Source: Vesta saturnalis | Taxonomy: Eukaryota; Arthropoda; Insecta; Coleoptera; Lampyridae | Length of the DNA: 64,000 bases | Assembly (NCBI GenBank): GCA_036346205.1 | Contig: JARFJB010002032.1 | Coordinates: 2,860,001 to 2,924,000, forward strand | Direction: 5' to 3' | Shown: one piece after another, positions 10,354 to 22,679 of the stretch | Layout of the letters: each line of letters starts with the position of its first letter | Position numbering within the stretch: the stretch's first letter is position 1 | Notes under the pieces: model-generated | The model's input: only the letters and a program-made list of their open reading frames with translations | Told to the model about the DNA's origin: nothing | Database searches by the model: none | Made by a program: the position numbers and the translations under genes

Positions 10354-10940
10354 AATTAGATGATGAGTTGAATTAAACCGATCTAGTAAATATCCGCGAT
10401 CGTTGTATATTTTGTAGTAGAAAAAGTGTGTGTATACGGATAGGTAGAACATTTTTATAAAGTGAAAATGACAGGTAATGTTACACAATTTTGAAGTGAA
10501 TGTTTATAATATTGTAATCCCAATGAAAAGGTAAATTAATTATCCGATTATTATCTTGATTCGATTGGAGAACGTTCTTTTATAAATTAAAGCAAATAAG
10601 AGTTGATATCTTTAGATATATAAAATTGTATTACAATACAACGGTAAGCATGATGATATTAGCTAACATAAAATTAATATGAATGATAAGTTAAAATCTA
10701 GTATTACATCACAATCTTGTTTTTAAATGTATAAAAATGTCTTTAATTTTCTTTTCACAGTTTATACTTATAAGTTAGAATGTAACATATTTTAAGAAGG
10801 GTCTTCGTATGTATTATAATGAAGCGTGGGAGGCCTCAGGCGTAAAAGAGACAATGCGCCACCTTTCTGAGATAACCCGGCAACATTAAAGTATGTGCGA
10901 AACTTTATAGTTCGATAATTGTGGTCACAGACCTTTAATA
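10354..10940. other. AT-rich stretch, no gene seen
   Basis: No protein similarity and no clear repeat. A short GC-richer patch near 10820-10870 has no recognised content. Confidence 0.45.
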
Positions 10941-13571
10941 CAGGGTAATCAACTTATACTCTGGAGTTAGATAACTCCGTTACTTTGAGAGTTATGAAAA
11001 AAGTTTCAAATAAAATTTATTCAAGTCAAGTTGCACATTTTAAAATTATTTAATAATATACAGGGTATTTCATAAAGTCACAGCATATAAAATTTACGTT
11101 TTTTTAATGGAACACCCGGTATATTATGTCAAATTTCAATTAGGCTCATTTTTCCTATTCCAATGATAAAGGTTTTTACTAGGTTCTACAGGGTACTTTT
11201 AAAGATATGGCTATTTTTATGTGAAAATCGTAATGAAATCGTATTTAAAATGAGGGCTAATCTCTCATGGGCAAAATAATTTCGTGATAGTCTGGTTTTG
11301 TTAAAACTTATCATTGCTGTGATAACTTCTATTTTTTGTACAGGGTGATCCAAAACTCACACCCATGATTATCTCGCTTATTTTAAAAGGAACACCCTCT
11401 ATTATATATCATCTCTAAAAAGTACTTAAGAAATACTGTTACTCTTATTAAGTATTCCCTATACCTAAATCTTATAGTTATCGATTTATTCAGATTTTTA
11501 AAAATAAAAGCGACATTTTTGGCATAACTTCAAATTTTTCATGACTGTAATGTATTATCTGAAAATACTGGTTTACTACTACTAGTTTAATCAGATCTGT
11601 ATCAATACTATTATTGTCAGGTGAAAAAGACAAACATCAAGTATAAACTATTGCAAATAAAACCATAAATTGTATAACAACACTAGGTATAACAAAGACT
11701 AAGAGTAATAAATGAAACAAAATTCTAAAAAAATAAAATTTAGGTAACAAAGTTTCGATCTGGACATTAAAATATTGTAGATTGCGCAAAATACATACCT
11801 GCACTTTACCGATACACTGTGTCTCATCGACAGACAATCGTTTTGTTGACCACACACACACGTCATCAGGAGGGTGAACCTAAACATTTTTACTAGTATT
11901 TCATCAATCAATTTAATCATAGTGACGCAATACAGTGTTTCGATGAAGTGGTATTTATATTAACTGTTCCAAGTGCCCTCCCATTACATTTAAACAATGT
12001 TGCAGTCGATCTCTACTTACATTTCTAGCCATTGGGATACTAATGTTTCGAAAACCACTCTAATTCTATTTTTCATGTCCTCTAAAGTAATTTATGTACT
12101 TCATTTTTCACATACCCCCCACGGGTAGTTGACCGTGATTCACTACGTTATTATGTATGAGAGCCCGATCATATAAATACCACATGCACTGACGTATATG
12201 CAGGGGAACGTTTTCAAAAAGCACAGCAACTGATTTTCCAGAAAATCTAAATAAACTTCACCGTTTATCGTTTCCTCGAAAAAATATGGTCCAATCACGA
12301 AACCGCCAAAAATATCACCCCAAACATTTAAAACCATCTTATTTGTGAAGTAATAACTATTACATGAGGATTTTATCTTGAATAGTTATCAAAGTTATGT
12401 CATTTTATCATCCATTTTTATGGAATGTGGCCTCATCCCCGAAAAGTACATAATCAAAAAAATCTCTTTTATTGCGAATTTTTCTTTGATCCCAATTACA
12501 AAAATTAATTCTTCGTCGAAAATCATCATCCAATAATTCCTGGTGCAATTGAATATGAAATGGGTGCATATTGTTTTTAGATAGTATTTTTGTACACTTC
12601 CATAACTTATTTCGTGTTCCCTGGAAATTTCTCTTATTCTTTTATTGGGATCATCTGTAACTGCCAACATTACATTCAGTTCATTTTTCTCGATAACAAT
12701 GGTTTTCGTTTTTTCTTTCTTTTACGATTAAATCGATCCATCACTTCATGGAAATTCCTTTTTTCAGGTAATCGGCGCTCGGGAAATCCCTCGTCATACA
12801 CCCTTATTGCTAGCAAGCACTTTTTACGACATTCACGATGAACTCAAAATTTGTACGTAAATAACAAGGACATTAACCGAATAAAACTAAAATGTTAATT
12901 TTACAAGTTTGATAGACAAATAATACTACCCTCCGTCAAATAATACTTTACAGTCATGACAAACTGCAAAAAAAAACTTGCAGTGCCAAAAATGTCGCTC
13001 TTATTTCTAAAATCTAAATAAATTAATAACTAAGATTTAGGAATAGGGAATGCTTAAGAAGAGTAAAAGTATTTCTTAAGTGCTTTTCAGAGATGACATA
13101 AAATAGAGGATGTTCCATTTAAAATAACCGAGATAATCATGTGTGTGAGTTTTGGATCACCCTGTACAAAAAATGAAAGTTATCACAAAAGTGATAAGTT
13201 TTAACAAAACCAGATCATCACGAAATTATTTTGCTCATGAGAGATTAGTCCTCAATTGTTTATTTTAAATAATATAGGGCGACGATTTCATTACGATTTT
13301 CATATAAAAATGGCCATATCTTTAAAAGTATCCTGTAGAACCTAGTAAAAACCTTTATCATTGGAATAGGAAAAATGAGCCTAAGTGAAATTTGACATAA
13401 TATACAGGGTATTCCATTATAAACATAAATTTGATATGCTGGACTTTATGAAATACCTTGTATATTATTAAATAATTTTAAAATGTGCAGCTTGACTTTA
13501 TGAAACACATTTATTTAAAACTTTTTTTCATAACTCTCAAGGTAACGAAGGAGTATAAGTTGATCACCCTG
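10941..13571 (-). mobile_element. Mariner-like element with ~630-bp inverted repeats
   Basis: The left arm (10941 to about 11570) begins CAGGGTAATCAACTTATACT; the right arm (about 12930-13571) ends AGTATAAGTTGATCACCCTG. TA flanks both ends (10939-10940 and 13572-13573). The arms match over their length when inverted. They include internal CAGGGT motifs at about 11066 and 11340, mirrored near 13160 and 13440. The centre holds a decayed minus-strand transposase. Such long arms are unusual for mariner elements, which usually have inverted repeats of tens of bases. Confidence 0.85.
11980..12845 (-). pseudogene. Mariner-like transposase pseudogene between long inverted repeats
   Basis: Minus-strand pieces in order: YDEGFPERRLPEKRNF near 12800-12750 (N-terminal DNA-binding region), VTDDPNKRIREISREHEIS near 12660-12600 (helix-turn-helix), DYVLFGDEATFHKNG near 12455-12410 (first catalytic Asp, shifted frame), VIGPYFFEETINGEVYLDFL near 12300-12230, and a degraded tail with a GGHLEQ-type ending near 11980. 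Many frameshifts and stops disable it. The second catalytic region around 12180 is badly eroded and no intact third Asp motif was seen. It is clearly a relative of the other mariner-like enzymes here but not identical to them. Confidence 0.75.
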
Positions 13572-13573
13572 TA

Positions 13574-15462
13574 TGTTGCGGAGTTACACTTATTTTATAG
13601 TTAGCTAATTATATGATATGGAGATTACTATTTAAGATACGAACTTGTATTAAATGTTATATTACTACATTTCTTTATTAAGGTTAGATTAAGATAACAA
13701 TTTTGATCGATTAATAATTATAGGATTTAAGTGCTTATTGATCTATGTTTTTATTCTTATACATGTATTTTATTTGTGCTTGTCATTCCTGTTAGTAAGC
13801 GCAAGGTTTTCCTTTATCCTTACTAAATAGGAGAACTTCATTGCACAGTATATATTTGTGCTGTGTTTTGTTATGTGTTACCGTAATTTTACACTACGTA
13901 AGTGGTCCTACCTATTTAGTCATTAGAATTAGACGAACACTCGACTTATGTAAGATGTTAACTTTTGCATTCTAGTTGCGCAGTCATCGCCTCCTGGTTA
14001 TATTACATATTTTTGAAATTGTCGTAACTCTTATTACTAACAAACTGTCGGTGATGTAAAAACTTTATTACAAAAAATCAACATACCACTTGCTTTATTT
14101 CCATTGTTTTAAACATATATTTGCTGTCTTTCTTGCGATTTTACCCTCTAAACGGACTTGAAAAGTAATTGTTTTAATTCAGCTATTGTTTTAAATGGCG
14201 TAAGAGTACCTAAAATTTAATCTGATCGTGACATTGTTATGCATTACACGTGCGAGCTACAAATTACTTCATTGGTATGTTATTGTGTCTTCGGTAATCA
14301 TCGGAAAAACTGGCCGCTAGAACTGGTCGCTCTTTTTGCACCGGTATTCTTTGGCTAATTTCCAGATCGTTATTAAAAGTAGACTGATAGTTACTACGCC
14401 CCATTTTTAAGATGCCTAACCGACACAAACTCCCCAGGAGAACACCTAGAAATGGTTATATTTCAACAGCCACATATTTTTCGAAAATGTTTGTAATGAC
14501 ATTAACCAGTACAAACGCGATACTAACCGATGCTCCTAATTTCGACGTTAGTGCCGTGAAAAAGTTAGCAGAACGCCTAAAAATAGCCATATTTCGCCAC
14601 CTGTGTGTTTTGCAAAAGTGTTTAGCACAAAGCTGCACAAATGCAGTACTAAACTATCACGCAAAATCCTCTGCAAACTTCTCATAACTCAATCAAAATA
14701 TTATACACGGTCAATCCACACTAGACAACACGTATGCTTAGTGAAATAAGCGGGTTGTCGACTAAATAAAAATTCAATAATACAATTTTGAACCCAACAT
14801 TGGATACAAAAGTGACGTCATGGCATCCTTAAGTACAACGAGAACTAAATGTGATTGAGCTTCTCTAACTTATATAAAAATTTGTCAAACACTAACCGTA
14901 TTTCATGTATCTGTAAATTCTATCGTTTTCCTCATATCGAATAATTTAAAATCGATTAAATAGTGTAAACATAAAAAAATCAATTTACACCTTTATATTC
15001 ATTCAACGTTATATTACGTATTGCCTGATGTTGGACAACTTTAACACACGTACTTATGAGACGAGATTGTTTTCTGACAATTTTATCGAAAATCGTCAAG
15101 TTGAAAATGTTTCTGTGCTAATACTTGTAGATTAGGATTGTATTGATACATTTCACCAGAAATACGTGAATGAAGTGAACAATTATCATCAAACTCGTCA
15201 AATTAAAGAATTACATTCAAGATAAGGCTCTTTTGGCTATAATATGTTAAAATGTGTATGCTGTAGATTCGCTACTACACTGGAATACCAAGCTATAATG
15301 TGTTCAATATAATATTTACAAAACTAATCGAACCTTATATCAAAATAGTTATTAGCAGTTATTAAAATAGTGATAATAAAACTCAGGTAGTACCCCAACT
15401 ATTTCTAGTACTTTCTATTCGACACTAAATGTAATGTACTTTCGACTATGTAAATTTATTAT
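13574..15462. other. Long stretch without recognised gene
   Basis: AT-rich sequence. A 91-codon plus-strand frame at 14412-14687 has no recognisable family and is mirrored by an antisense frame, so I do not call it a gene. Nothing else stands out. Confidence 0.45.
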
Positions 15463-15699
15463 ATGACGTTAAGAGGCAAATTAATAAAAGCAATGCCACC
15501 TTATTTTAAACAGGCATTTGGCAGTAGACTCGCCATAATTATAGATTACTTTGAAGCTAAATTGCAAAAGATAAAAAAATTGGAAATACAGTGCACACCT
15601 TGGTTTACCTATAAACATAACACTATCAAAGTTGTCATAGGGGTAACACCAGCAGGCTCGATATCTTATATTTCACAACCGTATGGTGGAATCACTTAA
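15463..15699 (+). pseudogene. DDE_4 transposase fragment
   Basis: A 78-codon frame reads AMPPYFKQAFGSRLAIIIDYFE, then WFTYKHNTIKVVIGVTPAGS and ISYISQPYGGIT. The order MPP.F, IID (catalytic Asp), Y.HNTIK, IG.TP.GSIS, GG matches the first half of DDE_4 nuclease domains of THAP/ISL2EU and Harbinger-like transposases. It stops at 15697 where the family would continue to the second Asp, and no flanking half was found. It is a lone scrap from an element different from the one at 4.3 kb. Confidence 0.7.
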
Positions 15700-16798
15700 A
15701 GCCATTTTTGCTGGAATTTACCAAACTTCACATGGGCTTTACTTTATCAAATTAAGTAACAGAATACTTACAAATTTCTATTGCAATGTCGTAAAAAAAC
15801 GAATACGTGTTCATAAAATCTAACCCAACTATTATATACACTAATAATGTTCACTAACTAACTATGAATATCTTAACAATATATACTAACACTACAATAA
15901 GTCAATTACCACGATTTTTTCTGGAGAATACACAGCAAAACATGTAGGTTCCTATGAAACACTAACACACGTTGTTCAAGATCAGCTGTTAGAGGTGGAG
16001 CTTGTGACGTCAGTGTGACGTACTTGAAAATACCTAATTGGAGTAATAACTAAACAGTTTATGTTACTTGCGAATGGGCTTTAAGTTTGCCTTGAAACTG
16101 AAGCGTTATTTGTCTTTCAATTTTCTTTAAAAATCTTTACTAAGAATGTATTTTTATGAAAAAAATTCTCATTTAAAAAACTACTCTATTTAAATGTAAA
16201 TAAATTTTACACTTAAAACAATTCTTAAGTAATCAAATATTTTCATTCTAGATTTAAATATAATCGCTTACAGCATTGTATGATACGTTAAAATAGTCAG
16301 TGGCTGTTTGCTGCTATGGTGTTCGGCAAGACACGCATTAGAAAGTCCTCTGATAGGCTGTTTTGGTTCAAAGAGTGAAAGGATTTACAGTTATACTTAG
16401 AGCGCGGTGCGCGCGTATATTTTGTAACGATCTATGCTCAGTTGCTATTTGTAAATAATTAATACCGCAGTGCACATTAGTTTACTGCAAAAACCCATTT
16501 TGGGGACACTTAAAAGTTTACAAATTAGTGAATTGGAAATTGCTATTAAGTTATTCCAAAATTGAAGAAGTGTTTAAACTTATTTGTAATAAACACCAAT
16601 CATTGTATTAAAAGAAAGTATTGTGTATTACATCCGGGCGATGGAAAAGAAACTTGAAACGATCCTTTGCGTCACTAAATAAACATGTGTTTTAATCTTT
16701 ATGAATTAAATGTTTATTCAGTGAATAAAATTGCCCAAGTTCTTTACCCGTGAACGGGGGTTAGTGTGCATAGCACATTACACCAGACAAGGGACTAT

Positions 16799-16843
<45 letters not shown>

Positions 16844-17637
16844 GCCTGTCTAAAATCCCCTGTTCTGTAAACCATAAAATTGAAATTAATAAAACTTTGG
16901 GAAACCGAACTAAGACACATATACAACGTTTCCAATGGTACTCAGTGACGTAATCATTAAAAATGGCGGACAGCCGCCATTTTGTAAAATAATTTTAAAT
17001 GGGATCATATGGAAACCTCATTCCAAGTCCTTTTCAACGACATGAACAACATTAAAATATTACTAGTGCTTTATGAACTTCAACCCAAAAACCTCAAAAC
17101 ATTAATTAGATTTTAAGATTTAGGAATCTTAATCTATGAATTGTTTTTTCTGTATGTATTGTTTCTCGGAAGCAATGTATGTAAATTTTGCAAAATTCGT
17201 TAATAGAACTCGATTAGTTAACTTATTCTTTTATTTAAATTGTGATGAACTTTCCTTACAGTTTAAAGTTTTGACGAGAACCACTATCATTGATCTGAAA
17301 ATTGTTTATTTTGAGTGAGATCTATTACAAAATTTAATTATTTTGCATTCATTAATAGTCATTGAGTACACAATACTGGTCACCATTTATTTATTAAGTA
17401 GAAATTTCAGATTGAATGTACTTGGAACGTTTCAATACAGTTTTATAGATAAAGAATTGCAAATAGTATTTGAGAAGTCATATAATTCATAAACGCCGCA
17501 CTGATCGTTAGGTTTTTCAATGTTTAAGATACGAATTAATGTTTTTTGTGGTTAATGATTAATAAACTTAATTATTTTTTTTTCAAATTGAATGTTTATA
17601 ACAGTTATAAATACTAGTTTATGAATAATTTATGAAT
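15700..17637. other. Stretch without gene; includes a (AT)n tract
   Basis: No coding similarity seen. A pure (AT)n microsatellite of 40 bp lies at 16801-16840. A GC-rich patch (AGAGCGCGGTGCGCGCG) near 16400 has no interpretation. Confidence 0.45.
16801..16840. repeat. (AT)n microsatellite
   Basis: Twenty AT dinucleotides without interruption. Confidence 0.95.
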
Positions 17638-19100
17638 ATACAGGGTGTGATCAATAAGTTTACGACAAAGTGCATGTTTTAAATTTTGGTTAAGCTTTGG
17701 ATACATTTATCTTAATGGTAATTAAACTTGAAGGTTTTCAGAACTGATGTGTATGTACTTGTTGTTTTGGGTGTTGCACGTATTGAATGTTTGAACTTGA
17801 ATGGTGTATGATTTTACCGAGTATGCCACAATTCTATTTTCCACAGTTATTAGGTAGGATTAACTTAAACAACTCGCTTAGGATTATTTATTTCAGAGAA
17901 ATATCACATTGTGGTGGCTCCTAGAGACAATTTTTCCGGGATTGAACGTTGCTATTTGTTGTTTTATGGTAAGTTTGAACCTAAATTTAAACCATCTTAC
18001 GTCTTATATCCAACGTGCTCATTTCCACTACTGTTAGCTTGGCAACCCGCTTACCTTGGTAACCCTTCACGACGTCTAGTGCGGCTTGATCGTGTAACAG
18101 TCAGCCCACCCAAATTAAATTCATTTTTGTGCCAATAGGCCAACATGAGAAAGATCAACTTATCATGTGTACATATGAAAATGTAAACTCGCACCATTAT
18201 TATACACCGTTTAAAAACCCAAAAGCTAAGTATTTTAATTATTATATGTACACTTTCGACGGTTAAAATGTTAAATTGTTAGCATATTTAGGTACTTTAT
18301 ATTGATTAATAGAGCTATCAATAACTAATCAAAACCAAAAACGACATATTTTCGTACAAATAAATAAAAAAGTTGTGATTTATGATAGAAGTGGTTCTTG
18401 AAAACTATACAACAAAGTTTAAGCACCAGGAATATAAATAATCATTATTAACCATGATTAATGAATGAATTGATATAGTAATGTGCAAAGAACTCAATTG
18501 GTGAAAATAACTATAGACCTAAAAAATTTATCAATAGCACGCAAACTTAATTTTTTAGAAAAAAATCGTGAGTTCAATACACTTCACAGGAAAAAGGTTT
18601 GCCAGTTAATTCTAAAGGTAATTGAAAAGATATTGACACAACAATTAATTAATTAACCCATCACAAACAGTAGGAAATTTAAGTCATCAGCAACATTATA
18701 ATAAATAATTGGTTAACATTTCTTTTAACAAATAATTCAACTTGAGTGTTCACTGACTGCAAAAGATCGTTATGACGTATTAAAGCAATCCTTTAATAAA
18801 TTAATACGTTCCACTTCAACGTTATTTATAAAGTACGAACATTTTCACGCACATAAATTTCCTCGAACCACTTATTTATAGACGAACACAAGCTAATCAT
18901 TAACTAAATGGCCATGCACACTTATAATATTTTCAGGGGAAAAATTATTAAACAGGTGCAACCTTGAAGAAAACATATTTGCATGTTTAGTATATATATG
19001 AAAGCATCCAATATTTTCTTTTTTGATTTACGTCAACGTTACGTAAATGTGATAATAGAGCTAACAAATTTAAGATTTCCATGCAATATGTTATTGGTTA

Positions 19101-19156
<56 letters not shown>

Positions 19157-19840
19157 ATTTAGAAAAATATTAAAAACTTAGGCTTATTGAAATAAGAATG
19201 CAAACTAATTGCATGAACGACCCATTTTCCTGAATATAAGTAATAAAGGGAGAGTCGTGATACTCAATCATGACTTTAACATTTTCTATTGATTATGTAG
19301 CAGAATTTTCTCTAATAAACTAGTTTCAGCAAGACAATGTTACTTCTACCACATTTCCCACGTTCATTAATTTTGAACAAATATTTGAGAAATGCTGTAA
19401 TTTATAACCATGCACTAATTGTCACCAAACCAATTTCTCTGGGGAATATTCATACATTCACACACAACGTGCAACATTATTTCAAATGGTTTTTGAGTTA
19501 TTCACTTTTTAATTATTTATCTCCAGTCACAAAATTTTTATAATGTGAGATATAAGCATAACGCATTTAACGTAATTACAGAATAAATTAGGACACATTT
19601 AGTGTTTTGAGTGACAGTAAAATTACGTAAATAAATGTTTGGAACACATCATTTTTTATGCAGTTCATGAAGTATCAACTTTTTAATCTACGTCACTGGT
19701 TATAGTTAAAGAGCAATAGAAAATACAATTTGAATATAAAAATCAATTAACACATCAGAATAATTTATTTTATTAGTTCGGTCGTAATTTAAACATTTTC
19801 GTTGTTTAACATTAATCTAAATTATTTAATTTTTTAAATG
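17638..19840. other. Orphan CAGGGTG terminus, then no gene seen
   Basis: ATACAGGGTGTGATCAATAAG at 17638 resembles mariner-like termini elsewhere in the window, but no partner end or transposase was found. The rest is AT-rich without recognisable coding; a (TA)n tract lies at 19102-19154. Confidence 0.4.
19102..19154. repeat. (TA)n microsatellite
   Basis: Pure TA dinucleotides for about 52 bp. Confidence 0.95.
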
Positions 19841-19849
19841 AAGTGTTAA

Positions 19850-20135
19850 AATAGAAATGATGAACACTTTATTATAATTTGAAGCTTAGTAATTAATTAT
19901 GAACCTTACATTTATTAATGTTTCGCCAATCTAGTTGACTTCTTCAGAATACCACAAAATATACAATCAATAATTTTGGTTTAACGATTTACACAATAAA
20001 CTATATACCTCCTGTAACAATTAAGGCAATGTCAATATATTACATAATAACGTTGAAAATTTTACATTCATAATTATAACTTTTAAACACAAAAATTGTT
20101 ATAAGAATTGAAACTTTCACCATTAAATATATTTA
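19850..20135 (-). mobile_element. PLE-type 3' segment with hammerhead-like core
   Basis: On the minus strand CTGAAGA (19941-19947) is followed by AGTCAACTAGATTGG and then CGAAAC (ending 19920). This is close to the CTGATGA ... GAAA core found in PLE ends. It sits directly left of the Harbinger insertion, on whose other side lies a minus-strand PLE end. Whether both belong to one element copy is uncertain. Confidence 0.4.
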
Positions 20136-22047
20136 GGGCCGGTTCCACCAACTAATCAATGATTTGAGTTCCACCAACACTTTAATCCTGTTTAAAAGTG
20201 TAACGAATCTTTTACGTTCTTCGTTCATTTAGTTATAAAATATAAGAAACAAGAGTTTGTATTTATTATTGAATTATAAGTATGTGGTAGGCAACTTAAT
20301 TTGCATTTTGGTGTAACTTAAGTGCATATCTTCTTAAGGGCTTATACTCCCACTTCTTTAAATTATTTTTTTCTGCTCATATTTTCGCGCAACGCGTCAT
20401 CAACCGACTTCCTGAGCGTCCATTTTTTTTTTCATTTCTTGTGGTACGCTGTGTGATGCAGGAAGCCATTTTTGGGTTTCCACCTAAATTTTGTGAAAAG
20501 TGCCATTGATTTAATGGTAAGATATATTTAACTCGTCTTATATTGAAACTTAAAACATTTGCTCTTTACAAGTACTTATTTTTTTGCACATTTAATTCTT
20601 ATTAATTACCTTTTAATTCTACTTTTACGTACGCTTTCATTTTATGATTGCGTTTTGCTTTTAATGCAGATCTAAATTTTGATTACATTTTTTATTTGAA
20701 CTTTCGAGAGAATGCAATAAACGGATTATTCAATTTCATGAAGATAAATTTATAAGAAGGAAAATTAAACTTTTGGTATGATTTACAACGTACATCATCG
20801 TTATTACGATATGTTGCGCAATATTGGTGCAAAGATGACATCACCTTTGGTTTACGTTTCCGTAATCGTTTAGATACCAGACGTTATTAAAAAGTTTGTG
20901 TACAAAAAGTTTCGAACAGGTATTTAAACCATTATTCAGTAATTTAAGGCTATAACTAGTTTTTAAGATATATTTTATATAATTCTAATTTTAAATGTTA
21001 ATAAACATAGTTTGTATATTTTTTATTTTTACATTTTGGTAAATTTTTATTGTAAACCTCGGTTTAGTTATTCCGAGCATAATTAAAAAATAACTTGGCG
21101 TCCGAGATCATTTTTATTAGTGTTACATGACAGTTTCTATATTGATGTTAAATCGAAATAACACAGCATAAATTGTGGTAATTAAGCAAAACAAAATATT
21201 GAACTGGCCTACTTTAATTTACCGACTGGGACAAAGGCATTATTTTTGGTGAATGGATTATATCTCCAGTTAGTTTAACGATTTGTTGGGAGAACATTCA
21301 CACTTATTTATTTATTAGATCATTTATACGTACCTCATTTAAAACACATTTTATAAAATGAGTTAACCGGAGTTTCAACTAATCGCTCGATTTTGGACGG
21401 TTTAGTTTAGATTAACTAAACACGATTAAAGCTAGTTGGTCTTGCGCGTTAGTGAATTTCATCGATTTGTTTTTGTTTGTTTTCAAGATAATCTAGCTCT
21501 TTCCTCTCGTGTATTCGATTAATTTTTGTTGATGTTGGAATATTGTTATAATTTTTTTTACTCCATTTTAAAATTATTATTGTTATTGTTATTCCTTATA
21601 TTTGTTAACAAAAGAAGTGAACATATTTGAAAACGTGCTTTCATCATCCGATGATGAAGATGTTGTTAATTATATTGATCGGAGAGAACGAGTAATTAAC
21701 GCAAGACCTGATTATTATGAGAAGTACGACGATCTGGAATGAAAGAAACAGTAAACAATTTGCTATTGCAAATTGAACGTGAATTACAGCATACTACTTT
21801 AAGATATGTAACTTATAAATAAAGCCTTAACAAGAATATTTTGAAGAAATCACGCTATTTCACTATTCCACGTGATCATGTGCCGACCAATCAGCACACT
21901 TCACGTCTAATTTACGAGAAAATCATCCATTACAACTAATCATAGGTTTTAAATGCATTGTGGAACATAACTCGGTTAATTTTTTGATTAAATTTCTAAC
22001 CACGGTTAGTTAAACGGCGCATTGATCAGAGTTGATGGAACCGGCCC
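20136..22047 (+). mobile_element. PIF/Harbinger-type element, internally deleted
   Basis: The ends are GGGCCGGTTCCACCAAC on the left and, inverted, GGGCCGGTTCCATCAAC on the right. They are flanked by TTA on both sides (20133-20135 and 22048-22050), the three-base duplication typical of PIF/Harbinger transposons. Internally only the beginning of a transposase is visible (21625-21825). Length is 1,912 bp. It would be non-autonomous. It inserted at the 3' end of a minus-strand PLE. Confidence 0.85.
21610..21825 (+). pseudogene. Harbinger transposase N-terminal remnant
   Basis: The frame reads FENVLSSSDDEDVVNYIDRR, then NARPDYYEKYDDLE before a TGA at 21739. After a frame change it gives NNLLLQIERELQHTTLRY. 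This matches the usual opening of Harbinger transposases: an acidic start, then RPDYYEKYDD, then a helix-turn-helix region. The catalytic part is absent. No other coding part is found between the termini. Confidence 0.65.
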
Positions 22048-22050
22048 TTA

Positions 22051-22380
22051 ATAACGCTTATTTGGGAAAAAGGGTGTAAATATTTATTTATTTATTTATT
22101 CTCAGGCTTTCAGACAGAAACTTTCTCCTTCATCAGGCGTAATATCAAGGTAACAAATATTATAACTAGAGAATTAAAATTAAATCACTTTTGTAGGCTG
22201 TATAACTTTCAGTTCCTGAAAATAGACACCGAGGTCACAGAATAAAAAAAATTCAGAAAGAAAGCTTGGGTAATCTTGAGGATCTGCGCATCTTGCTAGC
22301 GCACGCCTATTCCGCCATGATTTGAGTGTTCCTTCGGTAATGCGACACAGTGGTTTATACAGATTGTGGTGCATCTAAAT
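22051..22380 (-). mobile_element. PLE 3' end with decayed GIY-YIG C-terminus
   Basis: This segment matches, in reverse orientation, the plus-strand PLE end at 27045-27215: AATAACGCTTATTTGGGAA, a TTTA run, CTTTCAGACAGAAACTTTCT and TTCATCAGGCGTAATATCAAGG all have counterparts. Upstream on the minus strand, a short frame (22180-22374) contains the degraded tail of the endonuclease gene. It carries a CTGATGA core at 22130-22136 followed by GAAA at 22108-22111. Confidence 0.75.
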
Positions 22381-22433
22381 GCGAATAAATAAAGTTTTGT
22401 GGAATTATTTTTTATAAACTTCCGAATTAAAAT

Positions 22434-22560
22434 ATGAATCAACCAAAACGCAAGGCAGGGATGACTTGTGCTGCGAAAAATTGCAACAATAAGTCTTATA
22501 ACTGCGGCTTTTAGTTTTCCTCGAAATGAAGCAAGGTAGAGGTATTTCCAAATGCTATGA
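22434..22560 (+). pseudogene. THAP zinc-finger fragment
   Basis: A short frame reads MTCAAKNCNNKSYNCG and, after a one-base shift, FSFPRNEAR. The C....C spacing followed by F.FP is the start of a THAP DNA-binding domain. No other THAP residues follow, so it is a scrap, probably of a THAP-type transposase unrelated to the 4.3-kb copy. Confidence 0.5.
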
Positions 22561-22679
22561 ACTGTGAATTTAAATTTAATCCCATGTTAACAAAAGTGAT
22601 AAAGGATATAGGTCTCCTTTAATTATTTCGGCTCTGAAGATGTCTATTTAAACAAACTACTTGCAAGTAATGTAAACTA

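Noticed and set aside
11637..11920. Minus-strand frames of 73-74 codons
   Set aside because: They lie in the inner flank of the long inverted repeat, contain no transposase features and have an AT-driven composition.
14412..14687. 91-codon plus-strand frame
   Set aside because: No recognised domain and mirrored by an open antisense frame; GC pattern explains it.
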